In this document: positions 7,932 to 13,776 of the stretch, piece by piece
Position numbering within the stretch: position 1 is the first letter of the stretch
Layout of the letters: each line of letters opens with the position of its first letter
Assembly (NCBI GenBank): GCA_964640065.1
Contig: CAZXIE010000101.1
Location: 1 to 13,776, forward strand
Reading direction: 5' to 3'
DNA length: 13,776 bases
Source of the DNA: JAJRXG01 sp964640065
GTDB lineage: Bacteria > Bacteroidota > Bacteroidia > Chitinophagales > Saprospiraceae
The notes under the pieces: generated by a model
Told to the model about the DNA's origin: nothing
The model's database searches: none
What the model saw: only the letters and a program-made list of their open reading frames with translations
Program-made: the position numbers and the translations under genes

Positions 7932-9994
7932 ATATCTTCTTCCTTTTCTTTACGTAGTATATATCTATAAGTGTCCATCTGAGATCGAGTCAAGACTCGA
8001 TCAGGATCTTCTATGTATTTGTTGGTCTTGTGATGGTCTAGACTTCTCGCTTTTACATTATCTGAAAGTTGAAGATCTATAAGAGCTTGCAGATGATTTT
8101 TTATGTCTTGTTGAAAGATCGGAACAAATATCTCGACTCGTTTGTATAGATTTCTATACATCCAGTCCGCAGAAGAGATGAAGTATTTTGGATCGCCATC
8201 GTTGTGAAATATCACAACCCGAGCATGCTCTAAAAACCTATCTACGATACTGCGAGCCTTTATATTTTCACTCACTCCTTTCTTACCTGGCACAAGCGAG
8301 CATATACCTCTCACTATTAAATCTATCTTCACGCCTGCTTGACCTGCCTTATATAAGGTCTTTATCATCTTTGGATCTTGAAGGCTATTCAGCTTGATAA
8401 TGATCCTGGCTTCCTTACCTGCTTGGGCATTTTTCACCTCTGTTTTTATGAGATCATCGATTAAGGAGTTAAGATTAAAGAGCCCTATACCCATATGTCT
8501 AAAAGAGATCCCAGAAGCCATTTTAGTTTCCAGATAGTTGAAAAGCTTTACACTTTCGAAAGTGAGTTTGATGTCCTTCGTAAATAGGCCAAAGTCACTA
8601 TATACATTAGCAGTGCGCTCATGGAAGTTGCCTGTACTCAAGTAAGTATATGTCTCAGACCGCCCTCCTTCGGTCCGCAGGACAAGGGCCATCTTTGCAT
8701 GGACCTTGATGTTAGGGATACTATAGAGGACTTTGACTCCCGCCTTTTCTAGTCTCTCGCCCCATATGATATTTGCGCTTTCATCAAACCTTGCTTTGAT
8801 CTCGACAAATGCCGTGACTTGCTTGCCAGCATTGGCGGCTTTGATGAGTGCATCCATGATACGACTCTCCGCCGCTACTCTGTATTGTACGATTTTGATA
8901 TGTGATACATCGGGATCATTAGCAGCTTCTTCAAAAAATCTGACTACGGATTCGTAATTGTGATAAGGTGGATGTATAAGATGATCTCTTTTAGATATAG
9001 CGTCAAAGATGGATTTATGACTTTTTATACTCTCCATCTCTAGTGGAACCAGATTCTTTTCTGATAGATCGGTCAAGCCAAATGTTGGGAAATCGAAAAA
9101 ATCTGAGTTGTTGTGGTACCTACCTTCTTGGAGAAGATCATATTTCGAGAGATCGAAAACCTCCATAAGAAAAGAAAGCATCTCTTTTGGCATCTTCCTA
9201 TCATATACTAATCTCGACGCTGGGCCTACAGCTCGTTTGGTAAGACTCTTCCTGATCTTCTCGAGTAGATCTCCTTGGAGCTCATCATCGATGTAAAGCT
9301 CCGCATCACGTGTGAGCTTTATGGAGTACGACTGGAGGATGTCATACCCTGGAAAGATCCACGGTATACTATGTCGGACGATGTCATCTAGCATGATGAC
9401 ATATTGCTCGCCAGGTATATCATGTGGCAGGCTGATAAATCTACCTAGATGATCACTAGGGACTTTTACAAGCGCATATCTCGTGATCTTCAGCTTATGA
9501 TCGAACATATGAAGCGCTAGATAGAGGGAGCCATTATTAAGAAAAGGCTTGATCTTATCTTCGATGAGCAAGACCGGTTGGACGAAGGGCAGAAGTTTTT
9601 CATTGAAGTAATCTCTTACATATTCCTCTTGCTCTGATGTCATCTCTTGTCGGCGTATGACATATATACCGTGTTGCTTAAGCTCGGGTATAAGCTGCTC
9701 AAAAAATATCTCACTGCATTCCTTCTGCTGCTTATTTACTTTATCCAGGATCTCAGAGAGGAGTTCGCTTGGACTGAAGTCTAAAGTCTTTCTTGTTTTC
9801 TTAGACGTCCGATGCAGATTACGATGATTAGCGACTCTTACCCTAAAGAATTCATCCAGATTAGATGAGTAGATGGCAAGAAATTTTATGCGATCATAAA
9901 GAGGAACTCTAGGATCCTTTGCTTCCTGTAAGACCCTGTAATTAAAGTCTAACCAGCTGATATCTCGTTGTATATACGGGAAGTCCGATTTCAT
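7928..9994 (-). CDS. ppk1: Polyphosphate kinase 1
   Basis: A 688-residue protein, the same length as E. coli Ppk as I recall it. It reversibly transfers the gamma-phosphate of ATP onto inorganic polyphosphate. The N-terminal domain begins with YIQRDISWLDFNYRVLQEA and continues with FLAIYSSNLDEFFRVRVA (38-55), both typical of PPK1. The phospholipase D-like catalytic domains contain IKVHAKMAL (429-437), with H432 equivalent to the autophosphorylated histidine H435 of E. coli. They also contain YLSTGNFHERTA (451-462), RFLEHARVVIFHNDG (586-600) with the second active-site histidine at H590, and SSADWMYRNLYKRVE (607-621). All key residues are present, so the enzyme should be functional. It is first in a two-gene operon with purB and diverges from tpiA. 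The start at 9994 has no strong Shine-Dalgarno. Confidence 0.97.
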   Translation of the reverse strand: MKSDFPYIQRDISWLDFNYRVLQEAKDPRVPLYDRIKFLAIYSSNLDEFFRVRVANHRNLHRTSKKTRKTLDFSPSELLSEILDKVNKQQKECSEIFFEQLIPELKQHGIYVIRRQEMTSEQEEYVRDYFNEKLLPFVQPVLLIEDKIKPFLNNGSLYLALHMFDHKLKITRYALVKVPSDHLGRFISLPHDIPGEQYVIMLDDIVRHSIPWIFPGYDILQSYSIKLTRDAELYIDDELQGDLLEKIRKSLTKRAVGPASRLVYDRKMPKEMLSFLMEVFDLSKYDLLQEGRYHNNSDFFDFPTFGLTDLSEKNLVPLEMESIKSHKSIFDAISKRDHLIHPPYHNYESVVRFFEEAANDPDVSHIKIVQYRVAAESRIMDALIKAANAGKQVTAFVEIKARFDESANIIWGERLEKAGVKVLYSIPNIKVHAKMALVLRTEGGRSETYTYLSTGNFHERTANVYSDFGLFTKDIKLTFESVKLFNYLETKMASGISFRHMGIGLFNLNSLIDDLIKTEVKNAQAGKEARIIIKLNSLQDPKMIKTLYKAGQAGVKIDLIVRGICSLVPGKKGVSENIKARSIVDRFLEHARVVIFHNDGDPKYFISSADWMYRNLYKRVEIFVPIFQQDIKNHLQALIDLQLSDNVKARSLDHHKTNKYIEDPDRVLTRSQMDTYRYILRKEKEEDI

Positions 9995-10015
9995 TCTGCT
10001 CTATTGATGACGACG

Positions 10016-10023
10016 CAAAGATA
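10016..10023 (-). promoter_or_regulatory. -7 promoter element candidate for ppk1-purB
   Basis: The minus strand reads TATCTTTG, an exact TAnnTTTG match, 21 bases before the ppk1 ATG, implying a leader of about 15 bases. No TTG lies at the usual -33 distance, so the match is partial. Confidence 0.35.
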
Positions 10024-10077
10024 GCACTCTCAGCCTACCTCTTGTCGATAAGTGTATCCACTGCGTAAACTAAATTT

Positions 10078-10085
10078 TATATTTG
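10078..10085 (+). promoter_or_regulatory. -7 promoter element candidate for tpiA
   Basis: TATATTTG is an exact TAnnTTTG match 20 bases before the tpiA ATG. The nearest upstream TTG (10042-10044) is too far for a standard -33 element. With the opposite-facing site at 10016-10023 it would make this 111-base gap a divergent promoter region. Confidence 0.35.
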
Positions 10086-10105
10086 GGCGTCACAAGTAAA
10101 TAGGT

Positions 10106-10861
10106 ATGTCTAGAAAGAAAATAGCAGCAGCAAACTGGAAGATGAATACAACAGTGGAAGAGGGCCTCGAATTACTCTCTAATCTTTGTACTTGCCATCT
10201 TGATGGTGGTACAGAAGTAGTCATCTGCGCTCCAGCCACGCATCTTTATACACTGAGTAAAGCAGCACACCCAGGTCATGTTCATCTGGGAGGGCAAAAT
10301 ATGTATACACAACCAAGTGGTGCCTATACAGGTGAGATCAGCGGAGCTATGTTAAAATCCGCAGGTGCTGAATACGTCATCATAGGTCACTCTGAGCGCA
10401 GAGGATACTTCGGTGAGATGGATGACTTCTTAGGACAAAAAGTGCTTGCTGCCCTTGCTCATAACCTTACTCCGATCTTCTGCTGTGGAGAAGGGCTAAA
10501 TATCAGAAAAGAAGGTGGACATGTAGATTATGTCATAACACAGTTGAAGGAGGCATTTGACGTCCTGTCACCAGATCAAGTACGACAGCTCGTCATAGCA
10601 TATGAGCCCATCTGGGCCATCGGCACTGGAGAGACTGCAAGTCCAGAGCAAGCTCAAGAGATGCATGCTGCGATCAGAGATTTTTTGAGAGCAGACTATG
10701 GATCTGAGATCGCTGATGGTATATCCATCCTATATGGAGGATCCGTTAAGCCAGCTAACGCTAAGGAGATCTTTGGACAAGTAGATGTCGATGGGGGACT
10801 GATAGGTGGAGCAAGTCTTCAGGCAGATAGCTTCGCTGAGATTGTTAATTCCTTTGGCTAG
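10106..10861 (+). CDS. tpiA: Triosephosphate isomerase
   Basis: A 251-residue cytosolic TIM-barrel enzyme interconverting dihydroxyacetone phosphate and glyceraldehyde 3-phosphate in glycolysis and gluconeogenesis. The active site is complete: AANWKMN with N10 and K12, IGHSERR with the electrophilic H95, and AYEPIWAIGTG with the catalytic base E167 leading into flexible loop 6. The phosphate-binding segments LYGGSVKPAN (209-218) and GLIGGASL (231-238) are also present. Length and motif spacing are normal. The gene diverges from ppk1 and is followed 94 bases later by the sulfatase in the same direction. No terminator hairpin is visible in that gap, so read-through into the sulfatase is possible. 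Confidence 0.98.
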   Translation: MSRKKIAAANWKMNTTVEEGLELLSNLCTCHLDGGTEVVICAPATHLYTLSKAAHPGHVHLGGQNMYTQPSGAYTGEISGAMLKSAGAEYVIIGHSERRGYFGEMDDFLGQKVLAALAHNLTPIFCCGEGLNIRKEGGHVDYVITQLKEAFDVLSPDQVRQLVIAYEPIWAIGTGETASPEQAQEMHAAIRDFLRADYGSEIADGISILYGGSVKPANAKEIFGQVDVDGGLIGGASLQADSFAEIVNSFG

Positions 10862-10955
10862 GTGAGTGATCTGAAGAATGCTAAGTTATCGATCCTGGTG
10901 AATCGACTACATAAAAGCTGATTTCTTTCAAGTAACCAAAGAGCACTATATACGC

Positions 10956-12530
10956 ATGAAATACATGAAAGTGTCAGAGCGGATAGTCTCAACTATGTTG
11001 ATGAGCCTGCTTTTATTTTCTATCTCTTACAGTCAAAGTAGTGTAGATCCAACTCATCCTAATATACTGCTTATCATCGCGGATGACTTGGGTATAGATC
11101 CTGTACCTGGTTATCCAGGCACAGGTGAAAAGGCACAAATGCCGCATCTAGAAAGTCTCATGTCATCAGGCCTCGTCTTTGACAATGCTTGGAGTCAACC
11201 GAGCTGCTCACCAACTCGGGCTAGCATACTCACAGGCAAGTATGGCAGAGCCAATGGCGTCAATAGTCCAGGAGACCCGCTTACTCCTGAAGAAACTTCT
11301 TTGCACTCATATATCGAAGAGACCTCTCAAGGAATGTATTCCTCAAGCTTAATAGGTAAATGGCACTTAGGAGGTAATAATAATCCTAACTATCCGACCG
11401 ACTCACTCGGCATCCCATATTATGCAGGCATACTAGGTGGAGGAGTGAGAAATTATGAAAGATGGGAACTGGCTGAAGATGGTCAGATCACTTCCTCAAC
11501 AGAATACGTAACTTCAAAACTCACAGACCTAGCCATAGATTGGATCAACGATCAGGACTCGCCTTGGTTTTGTTGGTTAGCATATAATGCTCCTCATACA
11601 CCTTATCACCTCCCCCCAACTAATCTTCATCAGCAGGATCAGCTGAGTGGTACAGATGCGGATATAGAGAGTAATCCATTCCCTTATTACATCGCAGCAT
11701 TAGAAGCACTGGACACAGAGATGGGACGACTTTTAAGCGAGATCCCATCTGACATACTTGCTAACACAACCGTCATCTTCATCGGCGATAACGGCACTCC
11801 TAATGCTGTCCTTCAGGACCCTTTTTCTCGGCGCCAAGGAAAAGGCAGTCTCAACCAAGGAGGTATCAATGTGCCACTTGTCGTGGCCCACGGCGGAGTA
11901 TCAAGAAGTGGTGAGCGAGAAGATGCTCTGGTAGGAGTTACAGATTTATTCGCCACTATCACTAGACTGTCTGGTGTAGAAGTGGATCAAGTCAATGACA
12001 GTTTTGATTTTTCTTATCTCTTAGCCAACACGGGGGAAAGTCGTCGCAGTTGTAATTATGCTGATAGAGCCCCTTCTGACGGAAATACGCTACTAGACTG
12101 GACTGCTCGAGACTCTATATATAAACTGATTGTCTCTGATGATGAGCAGACCTTCGAGTTCTATAATCTGCTCGATGATCCATCTGAAGATAACAACCTC
12201 ATACGAAGAAATCTCACTGAAGAACAGCAGCTGGCATTTGATGTCTTAAGAGAAGGGTGTCTGACCATCGCAACTTCAACCTTTGAGATAGATGATTTAC
12301 TGGTAGAGCTTTATCCAAACCCAGTAGATGGAATGTTCACTATTAGTGGTCTCTCAGAGAACTACCATATACAGATCATTGATGCTCATGGTCAAGTGCT
12401 GAGACAGTTATCCTCCACTTCCTTATCTACATCTGTAGATATCAGCGATTTGCCCGATGGCCCCTACTTTGTGAGTTTCATCAACGCATCTAATAAATTG
12501 GTCCATTTAGAATCAATTATTAAGATGTGA
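10956..12530 (+). CDS. Secreted Cys-type sulfatase with T9SS type A C-terminal sorting domain
   Basis: A 524-residue predicted extracellular arylsulfatase-family hydrolase that removes sulfate esters, probably from polysaccharides; the substrate is unknown. A signal peptide covers about residues 1-26 (hydrophobic STMLMSLLLFSISYS). Metal-ligand aspartates are in IIADDLG (D43, D44). The maturation motif CSPTR at 84-88 has C84 as the residue converted to formylglycine, so a formylglycine-generating enzyme encoded elsewhere is required. LIGKWHLGG (132-140) supplies K135/H137, NAPHTPYH holds H214, and GDNGT (277-281) plus GKGSLNQGG (295-303) complete the site. Residues about 447-524 start with ELYPNPVDGMFTISG and contain DLPDGPYFVSF, a classic T9SS type A sorting domain for secretion or surface attachment. 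An in-frame ATG at codon 4 is an alternative start. No sulfatase partner or SusC/D genes are adjacent. Confidence 0.95.
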   Translation: MKYMKVSERIVSTMLMSLLLFSISYSQSSVDPTHPNILLIIADDLGIDPVPGYPGTGEKAQMPHLESLMSSGLVFDNAWSQPSCSPTRASILTGKYGRANGVNSPGDPLTPEETSLHSYIEETSQGMYSSSLIGKWHLGGNNNPNYPTDSLGIPYYAGILGGGVRNYERWELAEDGQITSSTEYVTSKLTDLAIDWINDQDSPWFCWLAYNAPHTPYHLPPTNLHQQDQLSGTDADIESNPFPYYIAALEALDTEMGRLLSEIPSDILANTTVIFIGDNGTPNAVLQDPFSRRQGKGSLNQGGINVPLVVAHGGVSRSGEREDALVGVTDLFATITRLSGVEVDQVNDSFDFSYLLANTGESRRSCNYADRAPSDGNTLLDWTARDSIYKLIVSDDEQTFEFYNLLDDPSEDNNLIRRNLTEEQQLAFDVLREGCLTIATSTFEIDDLLVELYPNPVDGMFTISGLSENYHIQIIDAHGQVLRQLSSTSLSTSVDISDLPDGPYFVSFINASNKLVHLESIIKM

Positions 12531-12723
12531 TCTGGTGAGTAGTGCCCTGAGAATTCTAATATTCTTGTGTCTTTCTTATCGGCACCTTCGGCATGGATAT
12601 TAACACGCACTAAAAGGCACCAATAGAAACTTTATGTAATGTTTAAACCGACTGTTTCACAATCAAACTTGACAATTTATCACTCTGTGATCATTAGGAT
12701 ATTGGTATTATCAGACTACCGAT

Positions 12724-12873
12724 AAATTTTGAATCACGCTTAGGCGTGAATAGTCCTGATACAACTCGCCATGGGAATAAAATCTCGTAGCGCCTAGGCG
12801 CGTGCATCTCGGCTCAGCCGAGAGAGCACGACGAAAAAAGCCGAGGTTTTATCACGAGGAGGATTCAAATTTT
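12724..12873. repeat. Fold-back element with nested inverted repeats (MITE-like or structured RNA candidate)
   Basis: The 150-base segment is bounded by imperfect 12-base inverted repeats, AAATTTTGAATC (12724-12735) and GATTCAAATTTT (12862-12873), with 11 of 12 positions complementary. Inside, ATAAAATCTCG (12777-12787) pairs with CGAGGTTTTAT (12842-12852) with one G-U pair. TCACGC-TTAG-GCGTGA (12734-12749), GCGCCTAGGCGC (12790-12801) and the hairpin 12801-12830 are local palindromes. The order outer arms, middle arms, central hairpin lets the whole segment fold back on itself. It could be a non-autonomous mobile element, a structured RNA, or an elaborate 3'-end structure for the flanking convergent genes. 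I recognise no named family. Confidence 0.55.
12801..12830. repeat. GC-rich hairpin inside the fold-back element
   Basis: CGTGC, one base, TCTCGGCT, one base, AGCCGAGA, two bases, GCACG: an 8-bp perfect inner stem and a 5-bp outer stem separated by a small internal bulge. It is the strongest local secondary structure in the window. The run GAAAAAAG follows it on the plus strand, so neither strand has the T-run expected of an intrinsic terminator. Confidence 0.65.
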
Positions 12874-12941
12874 CTTACAGATATTTATTCTAGGATTGCC
12901 GGGGGCTTGAAGAGCGAGTATTAGCAGGACAAGATCTTTAC

Positions 12942-12969
12942 GTCTTTTTGTATCGACTGACAAAAAGAC
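12942..12969. repeat. Perfect 10-bp inverted repeat with 8-base spacer
   Basis: GTCTTTTTGT (12942-12951) and ACAAAAAGAC (12960-12969) are exact reverse complements around ATCGACTG. The stem is AT-rich and lies about 160 bases beyond the SRPBCC stop on that gene's strand. It could be a weak 3' hairpin or a protein-binding dyad; no flanking gene indicates which. Confidence 0.6.
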
Positions 12970-13127
12970 AACAAAAATCAGGAGAAACAACTGGTATTTT
13001 GCGTTAAGAGTTGACCAAGGGAACTCAACCTTCGAAGAATAATCTTTTAGAATTAATAATTTTCCGCTCGTATGCAGAGTCGTTTGAGGTTGCCTCTTAA
13101 ATCACAGAGCACTGATATGCTGTTGAG

Positions 13128-13607
13128 CTAAACTTTGACTTTACCAAATCTCTCTTCACAGACCTTCGATCTGTAATCAAAGATCCCTTCTAATTGCCTT
13201 TCAACAAAGAGCTTCCTAGCTACCCATCCAAGTGGCCCTAGTGGTAGCATATAGTGAACTATGTCGGTCATCAGCACCCCATCATCCATTTCCTCAAAGT
13301 GATGTTGATGGTGCCACATCGTATATGGTCCCACTCGCTGTTCATCTACAAAAAATTTCTTGCCTTCCACATGAGTGATCTCAGTGGTCCATTGAAGTGG
13401 AAACCCCATTACTGGTCGCACAGTGTACGAGATCATCTGACCGGGATACATGGTCTCTAGCTCTTCTTCTGGAGTATGAACCTTAAAGTCCATATAGTCT
13501 GGTGTAATCTCCTTGAGGTTTTTAGGGCTAGAGAAGAAGTCCCATGCCATATCAAGTGATATAGGAAGGAGTTGTGTTTTTCTTAGTACAGCTGGTTTTG
13601 AGAACAT
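13128..13607 (-). CDS. SRPBCC (START/Bet v1-like) ligand-binding domain protein
   Basis: A 159-residue protein with the single-domain SRPBCC architecture, resembling the 'ligand-binding SRPBCC domain-containing protein' group that is often placed near cell-division-inhibitor/SDR epimerase genes. Visible features are an N-terminal strand with PISLDMAWDFFSSPKNLKEITP (a 22-residue stretch at about 15-36, in which the domain's first helix lies), FPLQWTTEITH, the aromatic and His-rich GPYTMWHHQHHFEE, and YMLPLGPLGWVARKLF. A basic C-terminal helix follows with RQLEGIFDYR. These fit the helix-grip fold with a hydrophobic pocket. The ligand and cellular role are unknown, and no signal peptide is seen. 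The gene converges on the sulfatase across the 597-base gap. Its upstream side begins a few dozen bases from the octamer array, which may therefore overlap its promoter. Confidence 0.85.
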   Translation of the reverse strand: MFSKPAVLRKTQLLPISLDMAWDFFSSPKNLKEITPDYMDFKVHTPEEELETMYPGQMISYTVRPVMGFPLQWTTEITHVEGKKFFVDEQRVGPYTMWHHQHHFEEMDDGVLMTDIVHYMLPLGPLGWVARKLFVERQLEGIFDYRSKVCEERFGKVKV

Positions 13608-13650
13608 CGTATAAGTTTCACTTCTAGGGAGTAACCTTGGGATCAGCCCT

Positions 13651-13776
13651 TCTGTTCATTGATCGCTTCGTTCTTAAGTTTTTAAGTACTTACGTTTCTA
13701 CGTTTCTACGTTTCTACGTTTCTACGTTCCAGAGTTCTTGTGTTTCTGAGTTCCTTTGTTCTTGAGTTCTTGATTT
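13651..13776. repeat. Degenerate period-8 tandem array, consensus TNNGTTYY
   Basis: From 13651 to the window end the sequence can be cut into successive 8-base units, nearly all fitting TNNGTTYY. The core at 13691-13722 is four exact copies of TACGTTTC, then TACGTTCC (13723-13730). Degenerate units flank it, such as TTCGTTCT (13667), TAAGTTTT (13675), TGTGTTTC (13739), TGAGTTCC (13747), TTTGTTCT (13755) and TGAGTTCT (13763). One unit at 13659 breaks the pattern. The array continues beyond the window. On the minus strand the unit reads RRAACNNA. It is noncoding and lies upstream of the SRPBCC gene. Confidence 0.8.

Larger units (their letters stand above)
12531..13127. other. Long intergenic region (597 bases) without a convincing gene
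   Basis: This gap separates the convergent sulfatase and SRPBCC genes. Stops are frequent in all frames, and the best short ORF I followed (12639-12725, 28 codons) has no support. The region holds a fold-back element with nested inverted repeats (12724-12873) and a 10-bp perfect inverted repeat (12942-12969), listed separately. I found no tRNA, transposase remnant or clear intrinsic terminator here. Confidence 0.7.

Noticed and set aside
12669..12697. TTGACA resembling a sigma-70 -35 box, with the dyad ATCAC-TCT-GTGAT just downstream
   Set aside because: No acceptable -10 hexamer at 16-18 bases, Bacteroidota promoters do not follow this consensus, and no gene lies downstream on that strand.
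12639..12725. Short 28-codon ORF in the long intergenic gap
   Set aside because: No ribosome-binding site, no recognisable peptide character, and it runs into the outer arm of the fold-back element; this length is expected by chance.
12552..13055. Inverted AATTCTAA copies at 12552-12559 and 13048-13055 as possible ends of a mobile element
   Set aside because: Only 8 AT-rich bases match over about 500 bases, with no transposase and no target duplication seen, so chance is the simplest explanation.
13086..13096. GAGG-TTG-CCTC as a terminator for the convergent genes
   Set aside because: The stem is only 4 bp, and no T-run follows on the SRPBCC strand.
13691..13730. Tandem repeats read as a CRISPR array
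   Set aside because: Units are contiguous 8-mers without spacers, and there are no cas genes.

Overview
The window reads as an ordinary chromosomal stretch from a member of the Bacteroidota, most likely a Saprospiria-like or Cytophagia-like lineage; I cannot place it more finely by eye. The evidence is a sulfatase ending in a type IX secretion (T9SS) type A sorting domain, a large sortilin-type Asp-box propeller protein, a TlpA-like lipoprotein with a DUF4369-like N-terminus, mostly weak Shine-Dalgarno sequences, and candidate promoters of the Bacteroidota form TAnnTTTG.

Layout. Bases 1-2679 (+) hold the 3' part of a sortilin/Vps10-like Asp-box protein. It runs tail-to-tail, with an 8-base overlap, into a minus-strand group: a heme-copper oxidase subunit III gene (5263-5856), a TlpA-like thioredoxin lipoprotein (4134-5174) and a NorM-type MATE transporter (2672-4048). 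An AlkD-like DNA glycosylase (5937-6608, +) diverges from the oxidase gene and converges on purB. purB (6612-7931, -) is the second gene of a ppk1-purB pair joined by an ATGA overlap (ppk1 is 7928-9994, -). tpiA (10106-10861, +) diverges from ppk1 and is followed by the T9SS-exported sulfatase (10956-12530, +). After about 600 bases without a gene comes a minus-strand SRPBCC-domain protein (13128-13607). The window ends in a degenerate octanucleotide tandem array.

How the genes relate. Most are housekeeping genes: purine synthesis, polyphosphate synthesis, glycolysis, respiration and base-excision repair. They sit beside envelope or secretion functions (lipoprotein thioredoxin, MATE pump, secreted sulfatase, propeller protein). 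I see no dedicated multi-gene novel system, no CRISPR array, no rRNA or tRNA, no transposase and no phage gene.

The least explained DNA is noncoding. One part is a 150-base nested fold-back element at 12724-12873, with imperfect terminal inverted repeats, several GC-rich palindromes and two mutually exclusive pairing options. The other is the period-8 TNNGTTYY array at 13651-13776, which runs off the window end. These two are the best candidates for something not already described.
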